From: Zeugodacus cucurbitae
Lineage: Eukaryota > Arthropoda > Insecta > Diptera > Tephritidae
Length of the DNA stretch: 64,000 nt
Assembly (NCBI RefSeq): GCF_028554725.1
Contig: NC_071671.1
Coordinates: 6,056,001 to 6,120,000, forward strand
Direction: 5' to 3'
Part shown: in pieces, positions 1 through 11,339 of the stretch
How positions within the stretch are numbered: position 1 is the stretch's first letter
How the letters are laid out: every line of letters begins with the position of its first letter
Notes under the pieces: model-generated
Database searches by the model: none
Told to the model about the DNA's origin: nothing
The model's input: the letters and a program-made list of their open reading frames with translations, nothing else
Made by a program: the position numbers and the translations under genes

Positions 1-1670
1 TGAAAAAATAACTAAACTTTGAACGTTTATTATTCTTCATAGAAACTTAGAAACCTAAAAAACCCATACACATCAGACCGCAGACCTTTGAAGCACACAT
101 ACATACATACACAGACGATTAATTTATCAAGCGTATATATGTATATTTGTGCATGTGAACAGCGTATGGAGGTCACGTGAAATCGAAATTCGCTGTTTTA
201 TTATGCTTCTAAAACAATTGTAAGCATATATTTTCTAACACCCAATACGAGCTATGTCGACTCAAATGTCTTTATTTTGGTTTCTCTTGCTGGCAACTGT
301 TTCGCTGTGTGACCATCGCAAGTGATTGAATCAATTGATTGACTAATGAAAATTATATACATATATATTGGCGGAGGTGTAACTAAATAAAAGCCATATC
401 ATTTGTTACTCATTCAACGCGCCTGGTAACACATTTCTCTCTGCGATAATATTTATAGTAATTGCAAATATTGTTGCTCTTCACATAGATACAATAATAT
501 ACACAGATACATACATATGTACATGACGAGTATCCATGCCAAATCACTAGTTAACTGCTAGTAAAAATATTAGAGAGTCGCGCGATAAAAAAAAAAAAAA
601 AAAACAATTTTAGTTCAAATGAAAATAAACATAGAAACTATAAAAACACAAAACGCCTCGTAAATAACTTTGCACATAAATTTTTATAGTATATATACAT
701 ACATATGTACATATGGATATGTTTGTATACAGTTTGCCACGTATCATGGTGTTTATTGCAAAAAAATATATAGATGTATTGAACATTTTTCTATTTTAAA
801 ATTCATTTTCACTATTTTTATTTTAAACTGAACTATATAAAAATATAAAATTATTATTTTTTTTTTAATTATCAATTTGTCGTTTTAGTAATATTTTTAT
901 GTTCCTTTTAACTGCCAGTTTTCACAATTACTCTTTCTATTTTTATATAAAAATGCATGTAAGTTTGGAGCAATTAAAAACAGGCAGTCTTTTAATTAAA
1001 ATCAATTATTTATTAGTCATAAAAGTAATCGCTTCAAAGCCATTTAATTGATCAAATTTTTCAATTGAACATTGGCCGACAGTGAAATAATAAACCATTG
1101 AATGTTGTTTAATTAGTCTCGGGGCCTTTAACGCTCTAACTCTAACACAGCCTTTTGAAAACTACTCGACCGATTCATTTCAAACTTTGAACACATTTTC
1201 TTCATATAAAATAACTCTCCCCTACGTTTACCATGAAAATGGCGGAAATTTTAGTCGAAAATAACGGTACAAACTTTAAATTTTTAAATTAAAAAAAATA
1301 ATCACAGAACTTTGGGGGGACTATTTGTTTAAAATTTAACTAAGTTTTTATGGTTTTTCATTTTCGGATAATTTCCGGCCGAGTTACAGTGAACACCGCA
1401 AATTGTTTTATTTTTACGACGTCCTAGGGGAAGCTCTTATGCTCAATAATGTATAGAAGGTTTGTATTAAAATTGCTTAATCGATATTTGAGATAAAAAA
1501 AATCACAAAAAAAGTGTTTTTTTTTAACGCTGAAACCCTACCACTCCCTTAATAAAAAGAGATAAAATCGGAAAGAAATGCTTTCAAAATGAAGAAAATA
1601 TATGCCACGCAGGATATATAAAGGTGTCATGTTTTGAATGCAAATTTTTGAAGAATAGTGTAAAAGATAT
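1..1670. other. AT-rich stretch without a gene
   Basis: No open frame here looks coding. The stretch holds short ATAC/ATGT microsatellites (for example around 100-115, 500-520 and 700-715) and an A run near 587-604. The segment at about 1130-1550 has the style of a decayed interspersed repeat, with an 'actactcgaccgattc' phrase like one inside the repeat at 16.9-17.9 kb. If the minus-strand promoter at 3039 is real, this is probably first-intron sequence of that gene. Confidence 0.5.
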
Positions 1671-1884
1671 GTTCAAAAATAACGGGAATTCTAAAATTTC
1701 CAATTGTCCAAAAGTCTAATTGTCATGGCTATTTAAAAATCGACTCTTCTTCGACGATTGAAAGAAGTGCTGGCATATGAGCGTAATATCGAGTGGAGAC
1801 AATTTTGAAGGCGACAGAAATAATGACGACTAAATAAATACTTTCTTTTACTAAAAAACGAAAATTCCCGTTATTGTTTGAACT
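1671..1884 (+). mobile_element. Deleted mariner copy (family M, about 214 bp)
   Basis: Both ends carry the family M inverted repeat: gttcaaaaataacgggaatt at the left and its complement aattcccgttattgtttgaac at the right. Between them only a short piece of the transposase C-terminus remains (DNA reading like 'cgacgattgaaagaagtgctggcat', split here by degeneration). This piece also occurs in the copies at 9.5, 12.5, 14.6, 20.5 and 60.0 kb. The element is non-autonomous and MITE-sized. Membership rests on direct comparison with the other copies in this window. Confidence 0.7.
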
Positions 1885-2843
1885 GTCCTCATTTGTATGA
1901 TGTAATAATAACATCAGCAAGAATAGTTAGAACGATATCTCGTGACGTTATATCCCACAATCTAACACAAACATATGCATATTTGACACAAAAAGCTGTA
2001 AATAACATTGAGTTTTATAATATTTGATAAAATAATCTTTAATAATGGATTGTATATAAATTTTATTCTACAGCGGAAGTTTATTAAGAAAAAAAATGTT
2101 TAGACGAACTTGACCTACACATTGACATACATATGTATGTATGTATGTACATATATCTACATACATATGTACGAACGGAAACCACCACTTTCAAAGGAAA
2201 TTTAAATATTTCTGCATATTTAATACTCAAACCACAAGCCGTAATATACTTTTAGTTTAAGATATCAATCATATGTATACTTTATACATGACTGAAGATC
2301 ACTAAGCTCGTTAAAGGTCTTTTTAAATCCAACTAGAAAAATTTTTAGTAAAAATTAAATAAACATGTTAATATTTTTAAAAATTATTCGATTAAAAAAA
2401 TTTAATTTTATAATTTTTAGGAACTTATAATAGAAAATAAATATTTTTTTAATTTTTTTACAGCATAAAGAACAATTCAAAGTACAATTTCGTCAATATT
2501 TTCAAAAATTATTGGACTAAAAATTTTATTTAACAAAACTTATTTTTTCTTTTATTTTTTAAAAATTAAAATGTTTTTTTTTTTTAATTTTTGTAATTTT
2601 TTTTATTTTTAAGATTTTCATATTATTTTTTATTTTATATATTTGAATATTTTTTTATAATTTAATATTTTTTTATAGTTTTATAATTTTTTTATAGTTT
2701 TATATTTTATTTAACATTTTTAAACCATAAAAACGCTTAAAATACCATCAAACTGCAAGCAAACCCAGTCATGTATAAATAATTACATATTCAAATATCT
2801 TAAGCACAATCTCTAAACTCTATGTGACACAATTCCACTTACC
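1885..2843. other. AT-rich stretch without a gene
   Basis: Nothing coding. A dense ACATAC/ATGTAT microsatellite lies at about 2127-2172. From about 2330 to 2720 the sequence is almost pure A and T with long T runs. It reads as intron. Confidence 0.5.
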
Positions 2844-3039
2844 CATACAACGGCCAAAGCCCGGATAAATTAAATTCTTTGTTTCTTCAGATTGTTGTTT
2901 GTGTTCACCGTTAAGACGCAACAATTCTATATTGTTTATTTCTTGTACAGAAAACGTGATTAAATTAATTATAAAAGTTTGTTTTTGCTCTTTTCAACGC
3001 GCTAAACGCACGTTTCTCGACACACGATCGAATGCAACT
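2844..3039 (-). other. Putative first exon of a minus-strand gene leaving the window
   Basis: On the minus strand a TATA-plus-initiator promoter predicts a start at 3039, and a strong donor (G then GTAAGT) lies at the other end, seen on the plus strand as 'acttaccc' near 2839. The exon would be about 195 nt. It has no long open frame, but its last four bases read ATGG. Translation could therefore begin at the very end of the exon, with the second codon split by the intron; otherwise the exon is purely 5' UTR. The rest of the gene would lie left of the window. No product can be named. The alternative is chance promoter and donor motifs in AT-rich DNA. Confidence 0.4.
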
Positions 3040-3074
3040 GATCGACGCTACAAGCGTTTAGCTGTCTATATATA
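3037..3074 (-). promoter_or_regulatory. TATA box and arthropod initiator, minus strand
   Basis: Read on the minus strand there is TATATATA (plus 3067-3074) followed by TCAGTT, whose A (+1) is at 3039. The spacing between TATA box and initiator is about 30 bases, the canonical distance in fly promoters. The surrounding 3000-3060 is noticeably less AT-rich than its flanks. No convincing downstream promoter element is visible. Confidence 0.45.
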
Positions 3075-5250
3075 ATATAAGAGCGTGAGAGTATGCACGG
3101 TAGGTAGTCTACAAGATTTATGTGACTGGAAGTCTCTGGCTTCACTTAAGTCTTTTTGCTTTTTGCCTTTTCCACTTATTTGATTCCAATGACTCACTTG
3201 TTTGTTTACTATGTGAAACTTGTTTTTTGTTGTGTTTTCAGTAATTTTTTTAATTGCACGTGATTTGTTTTTTTTTGTTTGAATTTTTGCTTTGGAACTT
3301 TTTTGTGTTTTTTTTTTGTTATATTTTTTAATATTTTATTACACAAAGCACGAAATTAACCGAAACGAATTGAAAACAAAGAAATTAAAACGTAAAACGA
3401 AACTGATACAATTTTCGAAAAACGAAACGGAAACGAAAAAACAACACCCTTTACTTTTGTTGGTGTTGTTCTAATTGCTGCTGTTGTTGTTGTTTGACAC
3501 ACACTAGTATTTTTTTATTGGTTACCTGCTTTTTTGCCTGTTTATATCAGGTCAGAGTTTGTGTGTATTGGCGAATTATTCGACATCGGAAAACGGTTTT
3601 CTTTGCACCGTTCAGCACAGGAAAATTCAAATCGATCCAAATTACTTTGGGGTTAACGCTTGTTTGTTGTTGTTGAGTGTCACTCTCTGGGGGCTTGCTG
3701 TTGGTGCTCCTTTTGTTTGTAGCTCAATGCACTGTGATCCTTTTTGATTTGGTAGTTATCCGCTCAAAAGTCAAAAGACGACTGAATTCTTGGCAATTTG
3801 CTATGCACATTAAATGACGATCAGCAGACGTACGATCTGCGCGCATATATATAGAGCCGATGTTCGGCGAGTGGCGTGAATGCCAGCTATCAAAGCAATG
3901 TCTGGCTGGCTGTCTGTCTGTTTGTATGTATGCACTAATGTACAACTAATGTCTCGCTTTGATTATTAGCACAATATTTTTATTTTTTTTCTTATTTTAT
4001 ATATATTATTTTTTTCTTTTTTGTTGTTGGTATGTCTATTGTGTTTCTCTTTTGCGCTTTGTCGTTACCACAGTCACATATATTTATATATTTCTATATG
4101 TAATAGTTATGTGGTGCGATAACAAAAGTTTGCTTTTCAAAATTTATTATATTTGTTGTTGTTGTTGTTTTACTGTGTTTTGTATACAGCAGCATTCACC
4201 GTCGTTTGTGTTTTGTGCCTTTGAAGGTCTTCGCCGCTGACGTCTCTCTACAGCCCAATTTATGGCTTTACTGTACGCTAGTTTGTAACGTCGATTTACG
4301 ACAGTTAGCCAGCTGTCAGCGGTGACAGCGGCGGGGTAAAAAGCGGCACAGTTATGCGGAGTGGAAGGCCTGTCGCACACAGGTAATTCAATGACAAGAA
4401 GTATTTCGCACAAAATATGTGGACAGACACACACACATATATAACTTCAGTTTTCTTTTTATTTGTAAATCTTTATTGCGTCGTAAACAGCTGACTGACT
4501 GCCTGACTTGACTTGAAAATGGTCTGCTAATAGGCGCAGCGCTGCTTGGAGTCGCAATTGCTTGGTTTGCACTCCAAATGCCTCGCGCTTTCCAGCTGCT
4601 GACGTAGTGAAGTACGAAAAAAAAATTATTTTTTATTGTTTTTGGAATTTTTTGCTGTTTGTTTACTTCACTTTACGTACATACGTAAGCGCTTGTTAGT
4701 TTATCTTTATTTTTTTATTTTTTATCTATTGTTCACCTGTTTTAGCGCTTTTAATGTTTATTACCTGATTTCACTATTTACTTTCCGTTTTTATCTTTAT
4801 GTTTATTTTTAGAATTCGTTAGGAATGTTTTTGTTGACAAGTGGTTTCTTTTTCGCGTTTGCTTTCTCGCTGTTTGCCGAATTTTCCACGAGTTGTGAAA
4901 TTACCAAATTTTTTGTTTTTGTTTATGTTTGCTTACTAAGTAATATCTCGAAATTCGTTGTTAATTCCAGTTAATACACAAAATGTTTGAAATTGTTGTT
5001 GTTTTTCTTTTGTTTCAAAATTCAAATAATTTTTATTTCGAAAATATTTTTTTAATTAAATTAATAAATTTCCTCACTTTTTACAAGTCGTTAAATTGTC
5101 CGTCCCAACGTCACTGCCGCGCACTGTAAAAAATAAAAAATAAATACATTATTGAAAAATATACTCAAACTTCTATTAAATACATTAGTAACTTAGTATG
5201 TTTGAAATTTAGTATATTATATATAAATATATGCATATAAAATAATATTA
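3075..5250. other. Upstream region with low-complexity TTG repeats and a possible second promoter
   Basis: This region contains several poly-T and (TTG)n tracts on the plus strand (for example 3465-3495 and 4152-4170). A second minus-strand promoter-like arrangement is present: a TATATATATG box at about 3845-3853 and an initiator-like TCATTT with +1 near 3815. Several open frames overlap on both strands but none has a recognisable domain or a sensible start. They look like open frames in low-complexity DNA. Confidence 0.35.
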
Positions 5251-5456
5251 GGTCTACAACAATTTCCCGCAAATGTCGAGAATTCGGCTCAAAAAGTCAC
5301 ATTTTCAGTTGAGAATAAGTTTGGGATGCAAAAAGATCTCTACAAATATTTTTGGGTTAATGATGAGCCCAAGATCCATATAAAAAAATCGATTTAATCG
5401 ACCGGTGCTTGACCCTAGAGATATCTATTGGAAAACGGCGGAAACAAAGTTGTAGA
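5251..5456 (+). mobile_element. MITE with TCTACAAC inverted ends, copy 1
   Basis: The element begins ggtctacaac right after a TA and ends gttgtagatt, giving inverted ends of about 10 bases with one or two differences. The interior (5330-5455) closely matches 9905-10035, including the phrase 'cgatttaatcgaccggtgct'. TA at the border and inverted ends suggest a Tc1/mariner-type non-autonomous element; this is inference, since no transposase is present. Confidence 0.55.
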
Positions 5457-6316
5457 TTTTTTTTTCTAGACTGTATACGTAATTTTATTTATTCGGTAAC
5501 ACATGGGATGGAGATTCCTTACGAGAAATATACATTTTTGCTGAAGAATCTTTTTATATAACATTACTAGCAGACCCGGCCACACGTTTTTGTGACTAAA
5601 GTATACATTAAATTAGTAAATCTTTCAATGCAGAGAAAAAATTCTTACGCATAAAGACGAAACCGTTATAGCCAATAAATTTTAAAATGATTGATAGGCA
5701 TTATTGTAGATCTGTATTAAGAGTAAATCATTATAATTTGTAAAACTTTGATTTTTTTAATCGTATATTGGAAAAAGTCACATATGACCAAATTTATCTT
5801 GGCTTTGGTGACGATATTGATTACCTTCTTCACAGCAAGTCTTGTTCTTTTGCAAAGTTTTATGTTGATTTATGTTACGCAGCATGACGACAACTCACAC
5901 TACTTTTAATTGCAAGTGAGTGGGGATATTCCAACAATTTAAAATAGTCTGTGGGATAATTGAATACGTCATCCTGGTTTGTAGCTGTGTCAACTCTCCT
6001 TTAACGAAATTCTAAATTGTCGCATTAAGATCAAAGAGATCCTTGTTTTTTTACCACCAATATGGGTCATTCAATCAGCCATTTATGTTTATTATATTAT
6101 GGTTTCATGTCAGGAAAAACACGATGAATAAGCTCCTCTTTCGAGGCCATGAAGTGACAGAAGCCCGTTAAAAATGTTCTTAATCCATCGAGGTGTCAAC
6201 TGCGTCGCTACCATTTTCAACTATTTCTACAATCGCAGTATGATATTGTTCGAAAAACACTCGTATGTTATTTGATTAAAAGATTGGCGATTCTTTATGT
6301 GTCGCCACAAATTAGA

Positions 6317-6595
6317 TTATTTTAGGAATGTGATTAGTACGTCAGCAACAGTTGAACCAGGAATAGTCTGGCGGAAATCACTTGCCAACAGAATCATGGC
6401 TTCACCAAAAATATTTTCGTTGTCGCGTAAATCTTTTAAAGTCCTGTGCAGTACCTCCAGCGACTTGAATATCTGGAAAATCTTCTTTATAGCTCTTTTT
6501 TTTGGCGATTTTGCAGACTGGTGTTTCGTTGATTTGCAATTTAGGAGTAATTTCAAAAACGAATTGCCGTTTGTCTGCCTACTAACAGGTGCCAA
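6317..6595 (-). pseudogene. Helitron PIF1-like helicase fragment
   Basis: This 92-codon open frame reads as part of a Helitron helicase. An 'LEVLHRTLKDLRDNENIFG' segment is followed by 'EAMILLASDFRQTIP', matching the region around motif III of PIF1-type helicases, where DFRQ is the signature. Walker A, motif II and the downstream motifs are missing from this frame, as is the Rep nuclease, so it cannot be functional. It lies inside the element at 5567-7262 and in that element's orientation. An overlapping plus-strand open frame (6297-6617) is its shadow. Confidence 0.7.
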
Positions 6596-6624
6596 GTTGC
6601 CCCTATTTCCATTATAACTGAGTG

Positions 6625-6790
6625 TTGAAAATGAGTGAAATCGGTTCAGGAATTACCTCGATCTTCATTACTATATACATATGCTGATTTTCGTTATTCT
6701 ATTGGACTTTATTTCAAATTCTGTGTAATAAAATTACATCAATAAATTGCGAGAGTATAAAATGTTCGGTTGCCTTTCCCTACTTGTTAC
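6625..6790 (+). repeat. End fragment of repeat UR1 nested in the Helitron
   Basis: The phrase 'gcgagagtataaaatgttcggttg', here followed by 'cctttccctacttgtta', matches the right end of the full repeat at 16892-17949. The 5' part is truncated, so this is a secondary insertion or a captured piece inside the Helitron. Confidence 0.6.
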
Positions 6791-7262
6791 AAATTGTTTT
6801 GGGCTATCGACACAGCCTTATACAATTGAACAATGATAAAAATATTTTAACAAAGCAACAATGACAATTTTCAAAATATTATTATTTTTTGTTTTGTTTT
6901 TTTTTTTTATAATTTTGTTGTCAATTCAAATAAACTCATCTTCTTGTTATCTTCCTCATAATTTTTCGATATATACTTACTTTCTAATCCTTCCCTGACT
7001 TTCCATAAATATTTCAAAACTAAAATTAGCCAGATCGGTTTGGCCCTTCTCGACTTTTTTCGAGACTAACGACACAAATTGTTTGTATGTGTGATTAGAA
7101 AATTGTGAATTTAAGATTTTTTCAAGCAATTTTTCTCTCCGTAAGAACCATCCCGGTACCTCTTAAAAAATTCTAAACAAAGAATTTGCGCAATCGGTTC
7201 AGCCGTTCTCGAGTTATGCGCTTCGCAACACATTTTGCGATTCATTTTTATATTATAGAAGA

Positions 7263-8242
7263 TGGGACAAAATCGATTTTTTTTCTGGATATTGAACAAA
7301 ACTAAGTTTTTCCGGGAGCTTGAACATATGTAAGTATGAATGGTATTCTCCGATTTTCGAGGTTAGCCACCAAAATCGAAATATTTTGTTTCGAAATTGG
7401 TAAAAGTGTGTTTTTTTAATAATTCATTAATTAACAATAATTATTAACTTGGAAAATCTGTAGTTAAACTTTTTTTACTTATGTATGTCTCAATCTTCCG
7501 GAAAAAATTAGTCTGGTCCAATACACAGCCGAATGTTGTACAGTGTAATGATACCCTTTGTTTATAATAAAGTATTTCTCAGGTCAGTATACTCTACATA
7601 AATATTTATCAGCCTTTTTGAGACAATAGGAGTAGGCGGTAGGTAGGAAATTTTTTTTTTTCGTGGAAGCATCTAATTTATTTATATTTAATCAATATTT
7701 CAAGCTTCCCATTAAAAAAATATTATAAGCAATAATTTTTTTTTTTTGTTTAAATCCCAACTATTTCTGCTTGTAATGTTTGTTTAAATTAAGTGCGCAA
7801 TTCGCTATCTGTGAGGGCCCATTTCCGTTCGCATGTCTGTAGACATAAATAGTACATACAAATGTACAAGTTTCAAATAATATTTATTATACAGCCGACA
7901 AAAATTAGAAAAGGAATATAAAACATATATATACGATGGCGGCTTGACACAACAGGGACTGTATGAAATGAATAATACATCCTTATTTTGTCAAGTAATT
8001 GTTTACAAAATGCAAATAATACAAAATAATCAACTTTGACATGAAATTTTATTAAGTTAGTACGTTTCTTTTAAAAAACTAATGAATCTCCAGTAAAATC
8101 ATTTTGAGTTCAAACATTTTCTAGGTGTCAGTTATGTAACTTTCAAACAAACTAAATATTCAAATAGTCAAGAACCTTTCGAAATACTCTCGTGACTTTG
8201 TATAAACATATTCATATAGTACTCATTTTGTATTTTAATATA
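7263..8242. other. Non-genic AT-rich stretch
   Basis: Nothing coding is supported. T and A runs are frequent (for example 7650-7665 and 7735-7750). The remainder looks like decayed intergenic sequence. Confidence 0.5.
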
Positions 8243-8557
8243 GGGTGGGCGAAAAGTGGATTCACATTAGAATTGGTAGCTGTTTTTAACAGTAGTCATT
8301 CCGACTACTTTGGGACGAAGCGGTTACGATTTGGGACGACGCGGTTACGAAAAGTACTAGCTGCCAATGACTACAAAGACTGCCTAACAACATAGATCTG
8401 ACTCCAACTGATTTTTTTCTGATAGAATATCAAAAAAGTAAAGCTTTGTGCAACAAAACAGTGAATCTCAAGAAATTTTTAGAGCTACTTTTTTATAAAC
8501 AGTTTTTACCTAATTTTTATCTGCGTTTTGCAAGTAAAACCCATCTTGTTTCCACCC
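8243..8557 (+). mobile_element. Small mariner-type element with transposase tail (rosa-related)
   Basis: Short inverted ends, gggtgg at the left and ccaccc at the right, are each bordered by TA. In the plus strand the interior reads IDLTPTDFFLIEYQKSKA. This matches the third-aspartate region of the rosa-type transposase found at 49.2-49.9 kb, which has DLTPLDYFLWGYVKSKVY. Just upstream, a 21-bp piece is directly duplicated (about 8309-8350, 'ttgggacgaagcggttacga' and a near copy). The catalytic core before the third Asp is gone, so the copy is non-autonomous. Confidence 0.6.
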
Positions 8558-9531
8558 TATACATAAATGTGTTCCTCTGTGTTCATAGGCCTACATTTTT
8601 GTTTGTGCTAAGATATCATTTACATATAAACAAAACGCGTTGTTGTTGTAAAAATTAACCACATTGTAGTTATATTTTCAATGTTTGCTATTGTTATTGT
8701 TGTTAGTGTCAATGGCGCTGCAGAATATGCATCTACTCTACTCTACATATGACTTGTCAAGCTGTTTACGTCAAATTGTGCATTTTATCGCACATACTTA
8801 TCTATTATTTTCAAAAAAAAAAAAATACTACAAATAAGCACAATTACAAACAAGAATTTATTGCAAATTACACAAATAAAAGATTTAATAAATAAAATAA
8901 AATAAATAACGTACTTATACATGCATAAGTAAAACTATAACTAGCGAGTCTAAAATCATTAAATTTTTCAAATCTATTTTTAGAAAACATAATTCGCAAA
9001 TATATTTGCTAAAGTTAAAGGTAATTGAGCGTAAATATAGGTAGACATTCCATTCAATTTGAAATTTGGTTAAATGAGCTACTTTATGATTATACCAGTT
9101 TACATGTTTTATGCCAGTTGTATGTTCGATTCGCTACTTTTCATACATTTGCAAATGGAGAATAGTCTCCTGTATATCTGTAGCTATTAATATACTTACG
9201 AGTATATAGTACATACCTGTATGTAAATAAATATAAATAATTAAAATATTTTTTTTTTTACAGTTTCCCTAGACATCTTGACAACGCCAGCTGTATGGCA
9301 TAGAAAAATCTTGAATAATTTCGATTTGGCATCAGCTTTCGCTTTTATTATTTTACTCTTTCGTAATAATGTGGCACTTAAATGTAAACAAGTACTGGCT
9401 ATTTATGTTGAATATTATTGCATTTGTAGATATGTATTTGAACTAATGCATGACATTCTTAAATTGAATGTGAATTATTCGAGAAAAAGGTGGGAACAGA
9501 CCTTACTTTTAACAACAAATTGCCAAATTGT
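8558..9531. other. Non-genic AT-rich stretch
   Basis: No supported gene. The plus open frame starting at 9278 runs into the mariner copy at 9532 and has no recognisable domain. A TATG/TACA microsatellite occurs around 9190-9240. Confidence 0.5.
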
Positions 9532-9820
9532 GTTGAAAAATAACGGGAATTTCGTTATGATGTTCGTGAAGCAATGCCCTGGCCTCTATAATCGTCCGCC
9601 ATAACTCTGGCGTGACACTTTTTTCCCTTTATAAAAATAAATAGACCCCGAAAGGACCGCCGTTTTACAAGCATCGCTGCTGAGCCAAAGACTATCCAAA
9701 AAATTGAGTTTGAGAAGTGTTTCAACGGTTGGAAGAAGCGCTGGCATATTTGCATAATATCGAACTGGGACTTTTTTGAAGGTGATAACATTAATGATAA
9801 ATTCTCGTTATTTTTCGAAC
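9532..9820 (+). mobile_element. Mariner family M copy, internally deleted
   Basis: The left end 'gttgaaaaataacgggaatt' and right end 'attctcgttatttttcgaac' are the family M inverted repeats. The interior keeps the transposase C-terminal coding piece in plus orientation: 'ccgccgttttacaagcat', then the region reading roughly KIEFEKCFNGWKKRWH, then the 3' end. It lacks the catalytic core and is dead. Confidence 0.75.
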
Positions 9821-9899
9821 GTAATTTAAAATATTATATGAAAGCCTCCAATACCCCAATTTTGCAACATTCGTTTTCATTTCGCGAAACCATATTTTT

Positions 9900-10035
9900 A
9901 TGCAAACAGATCTCTACAAATATTTTGTTGGGTTAATGTTGACACAAATGTCCAAAATCGATATAAAACGATTTAATCGACCAGTGCTTGATCCTAGAGA
10001 CATCTATTGGAAAACGGAAAGCAAAGTTGTAGACC
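9900..10035 (+). mobile_element. MITE with TCTACAAC ends, copy 2 (left-truncated)
   Basis: This matches 5330-5455 over about 130 bases and ends with gttgtagacc followed by TA, which supplies the exact complement of copy 1's left end ggtctacaac. Its own left inverted repeat is not visible; the sequence between here and the mariner end at 9820 is only weakly similar. Together the two copies define the element. Confidence 0.55.
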
Positions 10036-11339
10036 TAATAAACTAATCTGATCGATATATTCTTAATCTAGCTATTAAAGTAAATCTAATGTTTTCTCGG
10101 TCGTGGGATCTATGAATCACCTTTAGATTAACATCATGAAACATAACTACTACATAAGTATCATAAATCGAAGAATAACTTTAAAAGACTTGTGTTCATA
10201 ATCACATTGGAAGTAAACACGGAAACTATTCCGCAATTGTAGCATGTAGAACAAACACAAGCGTACAACCACACAATCTTCACGTGACATATACTCTCAA
10301 TAATATGGCACTCAATAATATGGAAACTATTGCGCACTCAACTATAATAACCATAACGATAACTTTAATGACTTTAGTGAAAATGTTTCTCCACATATTA
10401 AGCTCAATGCATGACCATATGTCTAATGCATTTGTGACATTTACGGCACCGACCAACGACAAGTGTTACAATATTGACATTACCAACGTCATACAGTTAT
10501 TGCCAACGGTGTGCTTTCAACCACCAACCACTTTCGAACCAACAGCTGTTGTGGCATTTTACGCCCACAGTCATAAAACAATTTGTGTTCAATGAAATTG
10601 ATATTGAAAGGTTCGAGCAACCATGCCAAAGGGCCCAAAGGCTATAACTGAGTACCAAGTAATTTCAGCAATTTCTTTAATGAGTGCAACTAAGCGGACA
10701 TACTTAGGCACTTTGTATGTAAGTGCATAGAATTTCCCTATAACAACAACCACTACGAACAAAATTTTACACCGCAAACTCAGAAAATGTCAATATTGAA
10801 TTAACTTTATTGCCTTTATTAAGTATAATGTAGTCATGCATATGTATGTATGTGTATATTGTTGTTATAAGTGTGCCTGCTGTTATCATCATGCTGACAG
10901 TGTCTGTCAACATTTTTTGGTGTTTTTGTAGTGCAAAAATTTTCCACTCAGATTAATTTAATTAACCGACATTTGAGCTGAAATGTTTATGACACATTGT
11001 CACAGAGTATGACAGATTTTAAGCATAAACATACTTACACATATGACTAGCATTTACCGTTCAATAAACATACCGCATACTATGTAAAATGGTTACTTAC
11101 AGCAAATTATATTTATTATAGCTGCTATGTAACCTAACCTCATTATTTTTAAATTGTAAGTGTCCACTAAGCGCTAAAACGACCGATTTTACTTCCTTCC
11201 GGAAAACATTGACGAAATCGGCTGTTGTTGTAGTGTCCAAATATACTTTCCGAAATGCTGCCAAGTTGACAGTTCTTGGCCGGAAATTTGAGTTCGTTCC
11301 AGTTACTGAAATCCGTCCATGACCTCACTCGGCTCTCAA
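10036..11339. other. Non-genic stretch
   Basis: I see no supported gene. A plus open frame of 103 codons (10284-10595) is rich in Thr and Ile, has no start context or domain, and overlaps open frames on the other strand. An ATGTATG microsatellite lies near 10845. Confidence 0.45.

Larger units (their letters stand above)
5567..7262 (-). mobile_element. Helitron relic with both termini
   Basis: On the minus strand the element starts with TC (plus 7261-7262) preceded by A and ends with CTAG (plus 5567-5570) followed by T. That is insertion between A and T with 5'-TC and 3'-CTRR ends, as for Helitrons. A minus-strand open frame at 6317-6595 carries a PIF1-type helicase fragment with the motif ILLASDFRQTIP, the Helitron helicase motif III. 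The rest of the Rep/helicase is lost or scrambled by stops. A second 5'-end-like segment lies at about 6960-7090, and a fragment of another repeat is nested at about 6625-6790. The copy is dead. The assignment rests on helicase motif and ends together. Confidence 0.7.

Noticed and set aside
3959..4434. Overlapping plus (93 codons) and minus (95 codons) open frames
   Set aside because: Low-complexity T-rich and (TTG)n sequence; the two frames exclude each other and neither has a domain.
10284..10595. 103-codon plus open frame
   Set aside because: Thr/Ile-rich, no domain, no promoter or neighbour support, overlapped on the other strand.
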